The notes: a model not told the origin generated them from the sequence alone. Counted from the stretch's first letter, positions 44,343 to 52,687 are shown. The stretch: DNA of 60,565 bases from Gemmatimonadota bacterium (GCA_003223395.1 QHUZ01000023.1:1-60565), one strand, 5' to 3'. A program made the numbers and translations.

Positions 44343-44629
44343 AGCGGGTGCTCATCGAATGCCGCGATCTGTTCTTTCGCGGCAAGCTGCGAGCAATTCT
44401 GACGGCGTCGGGCGCGGCGCTGGCTCGCGAAGAGCCGTACGACCTCGCCGTGATCGAGCTCGGGCAACCCGCCAGCTCCCAGCGGATCACCGATCTCGTG
44501 GCGCACGGAATCCCCGTGCTCGCGTTCGGCTCGCACGTGGATGCCGCCGCGCTGCGGGCCGCGCGAGAGCTGGGCGCGCGCGCCGTGCCGAACTCAGAGG
44601 TGGAGACCGTCCTGCGCGCGCTGGTGTAG
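44339..44629 (+). CDS. small receiver-like (degenerate CheY-fold) protein
   Basis: 96 residues, GTG start overlapping the glyS stop (GTGA). The alternating hydrophobic pattern KRVLIECRDLFFRGKLRAIL..YDLAVIELG..GIPVLAFGSHVDAAALRAARELGARAVPNSEVETVLRAL resembles the latter part of a response-regulator receiver domain. The usual acidic pocket and phosphorylated Asp are not evident and the region is short, so phosphotransfer is unlikely. Function unknown. Confidence 0.6.
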   Translation: MKRVLIECRDLFFRGKLRAILTASGAALAREEPYDLAVIELGQPASSQRITDLVAHGIPVLAFGSHVDAAALRAARELGARAVPNSEVETVLRALV

Positions 44630-44639
44630 GTTTTAGGTC

Positions 44640-46001
44640 ATGCCACGAGATCGTAAACGCGTCGATGTCCTGATTCTCGGCGCGGGAGCCGCCGGGCTCG
44701 CCGCGGCCCGTGTTCTCTCGCACGCCGCGCTGCGTGTCACGGTCATCGAGGCACGGCCGCGCGTCGGCGGCCGCATTCTCACGCTGCACGATCCGCGCTC
44801 TCCCGTCCCGCTCGAGCTCGGCGCCGAGTTCATTCACGGCGCATCGGCCGACACGCTGCCGCTCGCGCAGGCGGCGGGTCTCGCCGTCATCGAGCTGCCC
44901 GGCTCGCACGAGCTTGCCTCCGCCGGCCGGTTCAAGCCGATGGAAGATTTCTGGGACCTCGTCGATCGGATGAATCACGATCTCGCGCGGCGCCTCGCCA
45001 GCCGCGGGAAAGACTTCCCAGTCAGTGCGTACCTCGACTCCGCACGCGTGCCGGCGGCACGCCGCGGCTTGTTGCGAGACTTCGTCCAGGGATTCTATGC
45101 CGCGCACCCGGACCGGCTGAGCGCCAAGTCGCTCGCGGTCGAGACGGAGGGCGGCGGTGACGAAGCGGACGAGGTCGCAGGCAAACAGTTCCGGATCGCC
45201 AACGGTGGTGACGCCCTGATGAAATGGCTGCGCGACGGGTTGGACCCCGATCGCACCGAAGTGCGTCTCAGCACCGTTGCGGTGTCGGTGCAGTGGAAGC
45301 GGGGAGGCGTCAGCGTCGTCTGTCGCGGCAGCAGCGACCGTGCCCCGTTGCTCACGCTCAGCGCTCGCACCGCGCTGATTACGCTGCCGCTCGCCGTGCT
45401 CAAGGCCGGTGACGTGCGGTTCGATCCGGCGGTCCCCGGCAAGCAGCGCGCCCTTGCAGGTATCGAAACGGGGCAGGTGTTCAAGATCGTGCTGCGATTC
45501 CGGGAGGCGTTCTGGGAGCGCGCAGAATTCCTGAAAGAGCGACGCGAGCAGACAGGCTCGAACGGCCGCGGGTTGAACTTCCTCCACGCGCACGGCGCCG
45601 AGGTGCCGACGTGGTGGACGTCGCTCCCCGTGCGTTCGCCGGTACTCACCGGCTACGTGGGTGGGGTCGCGGCAGAGCAGCTGCTCGCGGAGGACCCGCC
45701 ATCGCGACTCGAGCGCAGTCTGGTGGCACTGTCGGACGTCCTCGCGGTGCCACGGCGGGAGCTGGAGGAACTGCTCGACGCATCGGCCAGTCACGACTGG
45801 CGCGCGGATCTGTTCGCGCGCGGCGCGTATAGCTATATCGGCGTCGGTGGCAACGGTGCCCCGCGCGCGCTGGGCCGGCCGGTGGATGGCACGCTGTTCT
45901 TTGCCGGCGAAGCGACGGACGGCGCCCAGATCGGGACCGTGTCCGGCGCGCTGGCGAGCGGGCGGCGTGCCGCCCGCGAAGTGCTGCGCGCGCTAGAATA
46001 G
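44640..46001 (+). CDS. FAD-dependent amine oxidase family protein
   Basis: 453 residues. The dinucleotide-binding motif is VLILGAGAAGLAAARVL (residues 9-25), followed by EARPRVGGRI and the C-terminal FAD motif FFAGEATDGAQIGTVSGALASGRRAA. Overall layout matches monoamine/polyamine oxidases. The substrate is not clear; the polyamine-related genes 9 kb downstream make polyamines a thought but not evidence. ATG start without Shine-Dalgarno; TAGGTT lies 7 nt upstream. Confidence 0.87.
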   Translation: MPRDRKRVDVLILGAGAAGLAAARVLSHAALRVTVIEARPRVGGRILTLHDPRSPVPLELGAEFIHGASADTLPLAQAAGLAVIELPGSHELASAGRFKPMEDFWDLVDRMNHDLARRLASRGKDFPVSAYLDSARVPAARRGLLRDFVQGFYAAHPDRLSAKSLAVETEGGGDEADEVAGKQFRIANGGDALMKWLRDGLDPDRTEVRLSTVAVSVQWKRGGVSVVCRGSSDRAPLLTLSARTALITLPLAVLKAGDVRFDPAVPGKQRALAGIETGQVFKIVLRFREAFWERAEFLKERREQTGSNGRGLNFLHAHGAEVPTWWTSLPVRSPVLTGYVGGVAAEQLLAEDPPSRLERSLVALSDVLAVPRRELEELLDASASHDWRADLFARGAYSYIGVGGNGAPRALGRPVDGTLFFAGEATDGAQIGTVSGALASGRRAAREVLRALE

Positions 46002-46016
46002 TCCCACTCCTCCTAT

Positions 46017-46097
46017 ATGAAGGAACCGGTGCGGCTCAATTATCTGTGGGCGGCGCTGTGCATGTGCGGGGCGGTATTCTTCATGTTCCGGCGCTAG
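46017..46097 (+). pseudogene. 26-codon remnant resembling the C-terminus of a DUF486/DMT membrane protein
   Basis: A short frame reads MKEPVRLNYLWAALCMCGAV and ends FFMFRR. The pattern (K/G)EPLR.NYLWA.LC..GAVFF.FR is like the last helix of small DMT-family proteins of the DUF486 group, whose complete form is about 110 residues. No matching upstream part is present between 46001 and 46017. It may be a remnant or a small membrane peptide. Recognition is by eye only. Confidence 0.45.
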
Positions 46098-46110
46098 CAT
46101 ACCTTCCATC

Positions 46111-46611
46111 GTGGACCGTGACCGCGAGCTGCTCAGCCACTTCCTTGCTGCCATCGCCTACCGCACCCAAAAGGCGCTGCGCGGCGCCCCGGAGCACTAC
46201 GCGACCTACAGCGCCGGCAACCGCGTCCGCACTCCCGCGGAGCTGATCCGTCACATGACGTCGTTGATGGGGTACGTGCGCACCTACTTTCAGGGCGGCT
46301 CGTATCCGGTGAAGCCCGATCCCTTGCCCACATTTGAAGCGGAAGTCGAGCGCTTCCACGAGATGCTCGAAGCGGTGGGCGCGCTGCTCGCGACCGGCGC
46401 CAAAGGCTCGATCACGACCGAGCAGTTGTTGCAAGGGCCGTTCGCGGACACGATGACGCATGTCGGCCAGCTGGCGATGCTGCGCCGGCTCGCCGATTCG
46501 CCCGTCGCCCCCGAGAACTTCATCTACGCGGACATCCGCGCCGATCGTCTGGACGCGGATCAGCCACCGCCGGCCCGTCCCGACAAAGTGTGGCCCGAGG
46601 CTCCGGAATAA
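46111..46611 (+). CDS. DinB-family four-helix protein
   Basis: 166 residues, GTG start. The first helix DRELLSHFLAAIAYRTQKAL, TPAELIRHMTSLMGYV and TMTHVGQLAMLRRLADSP match DinB-like metal-binding proteins, with His residues in the expected places. The tail NFIYADIRADRLDADQPPPA is typical of one DinB subgroup. Some members are thiol transferases; function here unknown. TACCTT lies 5 nt before the start and no Shine-Dalgarno is seen. Confidence 0.78.
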   Translation: MDRDRELLSHFLAAIAYRTQKALRGAPEHYATYSAGNRVRTPAELIRHMTSLMGYVRTYFQGGSYPVKPDPLPTFEAEVERFHEMLEAVGALLATGAKGSITTEQLLQGPFADTMTHVGQLAMLRRLADSPVAPENFIYADIRADRLDADQPPPARPDKVWPEAPE

Positions 46612-46644
46612 TCGCGCCATTGCCCGGTGACCGCCGTTCGGCAC

Positions 46645-46650
46645 TATCTT
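46645..46650 (+). promoter_or_regulatory. TATCTT hexamer 6 nt before a 14-codon leader ORF
   Basis: TATCTT (46645-46650) precedes the ATG at 46657 by exactly 6 nt, the spacing expected if transcription starts at the A of the ATG. TTGCCC at 46620-46625 is a weak -35 at 19-nt spacing. It would drive the overlapping series that runs to priA. Confidence 0.4.
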
Positions 46651-46656
46651 TTTGCA

Positions 46657-46701
46657 ATGCGCCTCTGCGCCGTGGGCATCACGATTCTCCCGACACCATG
46701 A
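46657..46701 (+). CDS. possible 14-residue leader peptide
   Basis: MRLCAVGITILPTP, then a TGA that overlaps the next ATG (ATGA at 46698-46701). The frame sits directly behind a possible leaderless promoter. It could couple translation into the next gene, which has no Shine-Dalgarno of its own. It is too short for statistical support. Confidence 0.35.
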   Translation: MRLCAVGITILPTP

Positions 46702-46973
46702 TCCATACGACGACGGTCTCACTCCCGCCCGCCGACGTGGTGGCGCGCGCACAGCGCTTCTTCGCCGAACGGGTCCCGAACTCGGCGGCGTTCCTCGAGA
46801 AATCGGGCCCGAACTTCGTAACCCTGCGCGGGCAGGGCGGCGAGGAGGTCGTGATCAGCGCCTGGGAAGACAACGCTGTCACACGCGTCCGTGGATCCAC
46901 GCTGTTTTTCGACCAGGCGCTCGACCGATTCTTCTCCACGCTGCCACTCGCGTCACCGGTGGAGGTCGCGTGA
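46698..46973 (+). CDS. hypothetical protein, 91 residues
   Basis: Not recognised. MIHTTTVSLPPADVVARAQR, then about 20 residues to NFVTLRGQGGEEVVISAWED and a final amphipathic stretch RGSTLFFDQALDRFFSTLP. No signal peptide, membrane segment or cysteines. The alternation of helix and beta-strand patterns suggests a small alpha/beta domain. It overlaps the following ubiquitin-fold gene by 4 nt. Confidence 0.65.
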   Translation: MIHTTTVSLPPADVVARAQRFFAERVPNSAAFLEKSGPNFVTLRGQGGEEVVISAWEDNAVTRVRGSTLFFDQALDRFFSTLPLASPVEVA

Positions 46974-47251
46974 CGGCGGGAGCCGGCGTCGGCGAGCGCT
47001 ATGGGGTGCGTGTGATGGTCACGCCCGTCTGGGAGCAGGTCCCGGTGCAGGTGGATGACAACACCACCGTCGCGCAGCTGAAGCACGAAGCGCTGCGCGC
47101 GGCGCTGAAGACGACAGCCGGTGAGGACCGGTTCGTGGTGAAGTTCCGTGGCGCTCAGGTCTTGGACGAGGCGATCACGCTGGGCCAGCTGGGCGCGGTC
47201 CCGAACGCCCCCTTTATCGTGCTGCCGGCGCGGCGGCAACCGGTCCGGTGA
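46970..47251 (+). CDS. small ubiquitin-fold-like protein
   Basis: 93 residues, GTG start overlapping the upstream stop. The order of elements follows a beta-grasp: strand VRVMVTPVWEQ, strand VPVQVDDN, helix TTVAQLKHEALRAAL, then FVVKFRGAQVLDEAITLGQL and a last strand PFIVLPARR. The middle segment recalls ubiquitin's LIFAGKQLEDGRTLSDY. There is no C-terminal di-Gly, so conjugation is not expected. No E1/E2-like gene is nearby. Fold call is by eye. Confidence 0.55.
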   Translation: MTAGAGVGERYGVRVMVTPVWEQVPVQVDDNTTVAQLKHEALRAALKTTAGEDRFVVKFRGAQVLDEAITLGQLGAVPNAPFIVLPARRQPVR

Positions 47252-47496
47252 GCACCTACGCGTTCACCCGCGCGGTCACGATTTTCGCAGTCGGGTTTCT
47301 GCTGCTCAACGCCGTGTTGTTAATGATGATCGACCGTATCGTCTGGGCCGCCGTGTTTGCCGTTGTCGCGCTGCTCGCCGTCATCGGATGGTTCTGGTTC
47401 CGGCGGGCCATGGCAGAGCTCGTCGATGCGCGAAAAGAGATGAAACGCGAAGTCGAATCGCTCCGCGATCTGCTGCACACGCACCGCAAAGAATAG
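47248..47496 (+). CDS. small membrane protein with cytoplasmic helix
   Basis: 82 residues, GTG start overlapping the upstream stop. Two hydrophobic segments (FTRAVTIFAVGFLLLNAVLL and VWAAVFAVVALLAVIGWFWF) are followed by a charged helix (ELVDARKEMKREVESLRDLL) that could form a coiled coil. Not recognised as a named family. It shares one base with the deacetylase-family gene. Confidence 0.65.
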   Translation: MSTYAFTRAVTIFAVGFLLLNAVLLMMIDRIVWAAVFAVVALLAVIGWFWFRRAMAELVDARKEMKREVESLRDLLHTHRKE

Positions 47497-48398
47497 TGTC
47501 CGTCGCAGTCGTCTGGAATCCGGCGTGCCGGCACCATTACGGCGGCGCGGGACATCCCGAACGACCGCAACGATTCGAAGCGGTGCTCGAGGCTCTGCGG
47601 CGCCCCGAGCTCGCGCCGCTCATCTCGTGGGTCGAAGCCCCTGCGGCGACGCGGAAGGCAATCGAGCGCGTTCACCCCGCGGAATACCTCGGTATGCTTG
47701 AGACACTCGCCGAGCGCGGCGGTGGAGCGCTCGACGCCGACACGTTCCTCGGCCCGCGGAGTCTGGAGAGCGTGCTGGCGTCGGCCGGCGTGGCGCTGGC
47801 GGCGGTCGAGCAGGGGATCCAGACCGGCCGGGCTTTCGGTGTCACCCGTCCTCCGGGGCACCATGCACTCGCCGCGCGCGCGATGGGGTTTTGTTTTGTG
47901 AACAATGTCGTGGTCGCCGCGCGGCACGCGCAGGCGCTTGGATGCGGCCGCGTGCTCATCGTCGATTGGGACGTCCATCACGGCAACGGCACGCAGGCGC
48001 TGGTCGAGCACGACCCGTCGATCCGGTTCGTGTCCATGCACCAGTACCCGTGGTATCCGGGGACCGGGGCGGAAGACGAGCGCGGCGTCGGCAACGTGTT
48101 CAATGTCCCGCTACCAGGCGGGCTGCCCCGCGCCGTGTACGTACGCGATTTCCTCGCCGGCGTTGATGCCGCGCTCGCCCAGTGGACCCCCGACATCCTC
48201 CTCGTCTCCGCGGGGTTCGACTCGCTCGCGGGCGATCCCCTTGGCGAGTTCACCCTGGAGCCCGACGACATCATCCAGTGGACCGAGGCGTTGCGCGGGC
48301 GGATGGGAACGCGACCCGTCGTCGGTGTGCTCGAGGGCGGCTATCGGCTCGATCTACTGGCTGCCGGTGTCGTCGCATTCGTGCGAGCGCTATCTTGA
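47496..48398 (+). CDS. histone deacetylase / acetylpolyamine amidohydrolase family hydrolase
   Basis: 300 residues, GTG start. Zinc-hydrolase motifs are complete: HPERPQRF, TRPPGHHALAARAMGFCF with the His pair, IVDWDVHHGNGTQ, SAGFDSLAGDPLG and VLEGGYR. Bacterial members deacetylate polyamines, acetoin-linked proteins or other small acetyl amides. Polyamine synthesis genes lie about 4-6 kb downstream, which makes acetylpolyamines plausible but unproven. Confidence 0.92.
   Translation: MSVAVVWNPACRHHYGGAGHPERPQRFEAVLEALRRPELAPLISWVEAPAATRKAIERVHPAEYLGMLETLAERGGGALDADTFLGPRSLESVLASAGVALAAVEQGIQTGRAFGVTRPPGHHALAARAMGFCFVNNVVVAARHAQALGCGRVLIVDWDVHHGNGTQALVEHDPSIRFVSMHQYPWYPGTGAEDERGVGNVFNVPLPGGLPRAVYVRDFLAGVDAALAQWTPDILLVSAGFDSLAGDPLGEFTLEPDDIIQWTEALRGRMGTRPVVGVLEGGYRLDLLAAGVVAFVRALS
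48391..48396 (+). promoter_or_regulatory. TATCTT hexamer 6 nt before corA (possible leaderless promoter)
   Basis: TATCTT at 48391-48396 overlaps the end of the deacetylase gene and is 6 nt from the corA GTG (48403). A GAGG lies only 2 nt from the start, too close to act as a Shine-Dalgarno. No clear -35. Confidence 0.35.
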
Positions 48399-48402
48399 GG
48401 AC

Positions 48403-49428
48403 GTGACCGCTACCACCGCTCCCGCCCAGCAGCCGCAGGCATCGAAGAACTGGCCGGCCAGCCTCTACCGGCGCCCCGACGGTGTCCTCGAGCAGGACAT
48501 CTCCCCGGCGCGGATCCGGGAGATTCTCCAGGCGGGTGAAGGCGAGCTGTGGGTCGATATCGACAGCACGAACATGCACCAGCTCGCGCTGCTCGAAAAA
48601 GTGTTCGCGTTCCATCCCCTGTCCATCGAGGACACGCTTTCGCCGGGCACGCGTGTCAAGTTCGAGGAGTACGAGCGCTACGTCTTCGTCGTGATGGCGG
48701 TCATCCGCTTCGACGAAGGCACGCCGGAGCCGTATGACCTGGCGACGTCCAACCTGTATTTCTTCCTGGGCAAGAACTTCCTGGTGACGGTGCACGCCCT
48801 GCCGCAGCAGAGCTGCGAGCTCGTCCGCGAGCGGCTGATTCGCAATCCCGAGCTGCTCGCGCGCGGGGTCGAGATGGCGATGCACAACATCATCGACCAG
48901 TCCGTGGACGCCTACTTCCCGATGGTCGAAGAGCTGAACACCATGGTGGATGGGCTGGAAGAGCGGCTGTTCGAGCGGTTCAACCCCGGGCTGATTCATG
49001 AGATCTTCAAGGCGAAGCGCGCGGCATTTTCGCTGCGCCGCCATGTCGGCCCGTTGCGCGAAGTGCTCAACATCCTCACCAACCGGCCGTGCGGCTTCAT
49101 TCGCCAGGAAACCCAGCTCTACTATCGCGATGTCTACGACCACACGATTCGCATCGTGGAGTCGATGGACACCGTGCGCGACCTGCTGGCAGGCGTGCTC
49201 GAGACGTATCTGTCGCAGACGTCGAACCGTCTGAACACCGTGATGAAGCAGCTCTCGATCGTTGCCACGATCGCACTGCCGCTGATCGTCATCGGGGGAG
49301 TTTTCGGCATGAACTTCAGCCAGATGCCCTTCACCCATAACCCGTACGGCTTCTACGGCGCCCTCGTCGTGATGGCAGTGACCTCCGGCGTGATCATGTG
49401 GTGGCTCAAGAAGAATCGCTGGCTGTGA
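48403..49428 (+). CDS. corA: CorA-type magnesium/cobalt channel
   Basis: 341 residues, GTG start at 48403. Large cytoplasmic N-terminal domain, long helix (FFPMVEELNT-like segment through DTVRDLLAGVLETYLSQTSN), then two membrane helices. The pore signature GMN is in VFGMNFSQMPFTHNPYGF, followed by the last helix and the basic end KKNRWL. The stop overlaps the epimerase start. Confidence 0.93.
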   Translation: MTATTAPAQQPQASKNWPASLYRRPDGVLEQDISPARIREILQAGEGELWVDIDSTNMHQLALLEKVFAFHPLSIEDTLSPGTRVKFEEYERYVFVVMAVIRFDEGTPEPYDLATSNLYFFLGKNFLVTVHALPQQSCELVRERLIRNPELLARGVEMAMHNIIDQSVDAYFPMVEELNTMVDGLEERLFERFNPGLIHEIFKAKRAAFSLRRHVGPLREVLNILTNRPCGFIRQETQLYYRDVYDHTIRIVESMDTVRDLLAGVLETYLSQTSNRLNTVMKQLSIVATIALPLIVIGGVFGMNFSQMPFTHNPYGFYGALVVMAVTSGVIMWWLKKNRWL

Positions 49429-50447
49429 AGCTGCACGTCGAGCAGTGCTCCATCACCACGCGTCATCCGTTTGCCATCGCCCGCGGCTCGACGAACGGGT
49501 ACAAACGCGCCTGGGTCCGGCTCGTCGATGGCGACGGGCAGGAAGGCTGGGGCGAGGCCGACCCGTCGTCGTTTTACGGTGAGACGCTCGAGACGGTGCT
49601 CGCCGCGTTCGAGCGGCTCAGCGGGCACATGCCCCGCGATCCGTTCGACCTGGAAGGGGCGGAGGATCGCTGGGAGCACGCAGTGCCGAAGAACTGGGCG
49701 GCGCGTGCCGCCCTGTCGGCCGCCTTGCATGACCTCGTCGGGAAAAAGCTGGGCCAGCCGTTGTGGCGGCTGTGGGGGCTCGATCCGAAGCGGGCCCCGC
49801 TCTCGTCCTTCACGATCGGGCTCGATTCGCCCGAGAAGATGCGTGCCAAAGTGCGCGAAGCGGACGATTACCCCATTCTGAAAGTGAAGCTCGGCACCGA
49901 CCGCGACGAAGACATCCTGCGTACGGTGCGCGAGGCGACCAAAAAGCCCCTCCGCGTGGACGCGAACGCGGGATGGACGGTCGCCCGGGCCAAACAGATG
50001 ATCCCCGTCTTGAAGGAGTACGGCGTCGAATTCCTCGAACAGCCACTCGTGTCGGATGATCTCGAGGGACTTGGAGCCGTGCGCACGGTCGCGGCCAAGC
50101 ACCAGTTGCCGGTGGTCGTGGACGAAGGCTGTCTCGTCGCCGCCGACATTCCGCGGCTTGCCGGGCGCGCGGACGGGATCAACATCAAGCTCGCCAAGTG
50201 CGGCTCGTTGCGCGAAGCGCTGCGCATGATCGCCACGGCCCGCGCCCACGGCATGCTCGTCATGGTCGGCTGTATGATCGAGAGCTCCCTCGGCATCACT
50301 GCCGCCGCGCATTTTACGCCGCTGGTCGACGCCGCCGATCTGGATGGCGCGGCCCTCACCGTGGACGATCCATTCACCGGCGCGACCATCGAGCAAGGCC
50401 AGATTCGGCTGCCGACGGCGCCAGGACTCGGTGTCCGGCGGCGATGA
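49425..50447 (+). CDS. enolase-superfamily dipeptide epimerase (L-Ala-D/L-Glu type)
   Basis: 340 residues, GTG start overlapping corA. The muconate-lactonizing-type catalytic set is visible: ILKVKLG (KxK), RVDANAGW, FLEQPL, VVVDEG and INIKLAKCGS with the opposite-face Lys. Members epimerise L-Ala-D-Glu from murein recycling or other dipeptides. The exact dipeptide is not decidable. It overlaps priA (ATGA). Confidence 0.87.
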   Translation: MKLHVEQCSITTRHPFAIARGSTNGYKRAWVRLVDGDGQEGWGEADPSSFYGETLETVLAAFERLSGHMPRDPFDLEGAEDRWEHAVPKNWAARAALSAALHDLVGKKLGQPLWRLWGLDPKRAPLSSFTIGLDSPEKMRAKVREADDYPILKVKLGTDRDEDILRTVREATKKPLRVDANAGWTVARAKQMIPVLKEYGVEFLEQPLVSDDLEGLGAVRTVAAKHQLPVVVDEGCLVAADIPRLAGRADGINIKLAKCGSLREALRMIATARAHGMLVMVGCMIESSLGITAAAHFTPLVDAADLDGAALTVDDPFTGATIEQGQIRLPTAPGLGVRRR

Positions 50448-52654
50448 CATATGCGGCGGTCGTCCTCCCAGTCCCATTAAGCCGCTCCTACATCTACGAA
50501 GTCCCTGAATCGCTGGCGGCGCGCGTCGTCCCCGGTGCGCGCGTGGTGGTGCCGCTGCGGCGGCGCAGCGTCGTGGGAATCGTCACGGAAGCCGTCGGCC
50601 ATCTGCCGTCCGCAGGCATCGACGTCAAGCCAATCATTGCTGCACCCGACGATGAGCCTGCGATCTCCGCGCCGCTGCTCGAGCTGGGCCGTTGGATGTC
50701 GGACTACTACGGCGCGCCGCTCGGCCTCTCCCTGCGGGCGATCTTGCCGGGACCGCTGTGGAGCGTGGCGCGACCCGCTGGGCCGGCGCCCGCCGCGGAG
50801 CGTGTGCTCGTGCTGACCGGCAACGGCATGGATTCGCTGCTCGAGCGGGAGCGGCGCTTCAAGCGGGCGCCCCAACGTCGCGTCGTGTACGAGACGGTGG
50901 AGGCGTTAGGAGGAAGCGCGCCCGTGTCCCACCTGGTGGAGCAGCTGCGATTGTCGCGGAATTCCATTGACGGGCTGGTGCGGGAGGGGCTCGCGCGTAT
51001 CGAGCACGTGCCCGAGATCCGCGATCCCTTCGCGGGCCTTTCGACACCTCCACCACCTTCACTCACGGAGGACCAGCGGCGCGTGGTGGAGGGGATTCGT
51101 GGCACCGACCTCCACCAACCTGCCTTAATTCATGGGGTGACGGGCTCCGGCAAGACACTCGTCTATCTCGACCTGCTGCGTGCCGTGGTGCAGTCGGGAA
51201 ATGGGGCAATCCTGCTCGTGCCCGAGATCGCCCTGACGCCGCAGACCGTGGCGCGGGTGCGCGGCGTCTTTGGAGACAGCGTGGCGGTGCTCCACTCGGG
51301 CCTGTCGGACGGGGAGCGCGCCGATGCCTGGCGCGCGCTGCGCCGCGGCGAACGACTCGTCGCGGTAGGCCCGCGCTCGGCGGTGTTCGCGCCGGTCCAG
51401 CGCCTCGGCGCGATCGTGGTGGACGAGGAACACGAGCCCAGCTACAAGCAGGGCTCGGCGCCGCGCTACCATGCCCGCGACGCCGCCGCGATGCGCGCGC
51501 AGCTCGAGGGGGCGCGTCTTATTCTCGGGAGCGCGACGCCGTCCCTGGAGACGCTCAGTGATGAGCGGATCGTCACGTTCACGCTGCCCGATCGCGTGGA
51601 GGCGCGACCGTTGCCGCCGGTGGAAGTGGTGGATCTGCGGAGCGCGCCGCGCATCGCGGCACCAGAAACTCCACCCGGCGCAATTCCCTGGAGCGAGGCG
51701 CTCGATATCGCGATCTCCGGGGCGCTGGAGCGTGGCGAGCAGGTGATCCTCCTGCTCAATCGCCGCGGCTTCGCGACGTTCGTGCAATGTCCTGCCTGCG
51801 GCAACGTGCCGGGGTGCCCGCAATGCGCGATCGCGCTCACCGTGCACCAGACGCCGCCGGTCATGCGCTGTCATTACTGCGGTCACGAAGAGCCAATTCC
51901 GGAGACCTGCGTCGTGTGCGGGCACGCGACCCAGCGGCTGCGGGGCCTGGGTACGCAGCAGCTCGAGCACTTTCTGGGACTGCGCTACCCGCGCGCCCGC
52001 ATCGCGCGGATGGATCTCGATACGACCTCGAGCAAATGGGCCCACCATCATATCCTGGACCGGGTCGCCCGCGGCGAGATCGACATCCTGCTGGGGACGC
52101 AGATGATTGCGAAAGGGCTCGACTTTCCGAATGTCACGGTCGTCGGCGTGGTGGATGCCGATACGGGCCTGCACTTCCCGGACTTTCGCGCCGGCGAGCG
52201 CACATTCCAGCTGGTGGCGCAGGTGGCAGGCAGGGCTGGGCGGGGGGCGCGCGGCGGCCGAGTATTCGTGCAGACGCGCGCGCCCGATCACCACGCGATT
52301 CGGGCCGCGGCGGCGCACTCCGTCTCGCAGTTTGCGGCGGCGGAGCTGCCGCTGCGCTCCCCGCCCAATCCTCCCTATCCCCCACGCACCGGTCTCGTCC
52401 GGTTCGTGATCTCGCACGAGGACAACGCGCGAGCCGCGGAGCTTGCCGAAAAGGTGGCTTCCTGGCTGCGCCGCGCCGTTCCGAGCGTGCTTGGCCCCGC
52501 GCCGTGCCCGTTGATGCGGCTCAAGGGGAAATGGCGCTGGCACGTGTTGGCGAAGTCCGCCGAGCCGCGCGTGCTCGGCCGCGTGGTGCGCGCGTGGCGG
52601 GCGAAGCCGCATCGCGACGTGACGGTCGATCGGGATCCGGTTTCACTCTTGTGA
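50444..52654 (+). CDS. priA: primosomal protein N' (replication restart helicase PriA)
   Basis: 736 residues from the ATG at 50444. Walker A is GVTGSGKTLVYL, Walker B region VVDEEHEPSYKQ, followed by the GSATPSLET block. Zinc-binding cysteines lie in CPACGNVPGCPQC and CHYCGHEEPIPETCVVC. The helicase end has GTQMIAKGLDFPNVT and AQVAGRAGRG. PriA reloads the replisome at stalled forks. Confidence 0.95.
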   Translation: MTYAAVVLPVPLSRSYIYEVPESLAARVVPGARVVVPLRRRSVVGIVTEAVGHLPSAGIDVKPIIAAPDDEPAISAPLLELGRWMSDYYGAPLGLSLRAILPGPLWSVARPAGPAPAAERVLVLTGNGMDSLLERERRFKRAPQRRVVYETVEALGGSAPVSHLVEQLRLSRNSIDGLVREGLARIEHVPEIRDPFAGLSTPPPPSLTEDQRRVVEGIRGTDLHQPALIHGVTGSGKTLVYLDLLRAVVQSGNGAILLVPEIALTPQTVARVRGVFGDSVAVLHSGLSDGERADAWRALRRGERLVAVGPRSAVFAPVQRLGAIVVDEEHEPSYKQGSAPRYHARDAAAMRAQLEGARLILGSATPSLETLSDERIVTFTLPDRVEARPLPPVEVVDLRSAPRIAAPETPPGAIPWSEALDIAISGALERGEQVILLLNRRGFATFVQCPACGNVPGCPQCAIALTVHQTPPVMRCHYCGHEEPIPETCVVCGHATQRLRGLGTQQLEHFLGLRYPRARIARMDLDTTSSKWAHHHILDRVARGEIDILLGTQMIAKGLDFPNVTVVGVVDADTGLHFPDFRAGERTFQLVAQVAGRAGRGARGGRVFVQTRAPDHHAIRAAAAHSVSQFAAAELPLRSPPNPPYPPRTGLVRFVISHEDNARAAELAEKVASWLRRAVPSVLGPAPCPLMRLKGKWRWHVLAKSAEPRVLGRVVRAWRAKPHRDVTVDRDPVSLL

Positions 52655-52678
52655 AAGCCGTTTCTCTTCGGGTATTTT
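52649..52678 (+). promoter_or_regulatory. putative promoter of the arginine/polyamine module
   Basis: TTGTGA (52649-52654) and TATTTT (52673-52678) are 18 nt apart. The GTG of the next gene is at 52688, only 9 nt further, so the mRNA would have almost no leader. No Shine-Dalgarno is seen. Confidence 0.45.
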
Positions 52679-52687
52679 GACCGGCCT

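Noticed and set aside
46590-46697. N-terminal extension of the 91-residue hypothetical protein from an upstream in-frame start
   Set aside because: It would run back into the DinB gene end and over the TATCTT box; the ATG at 46698 overlapping the leader ORF fits better.
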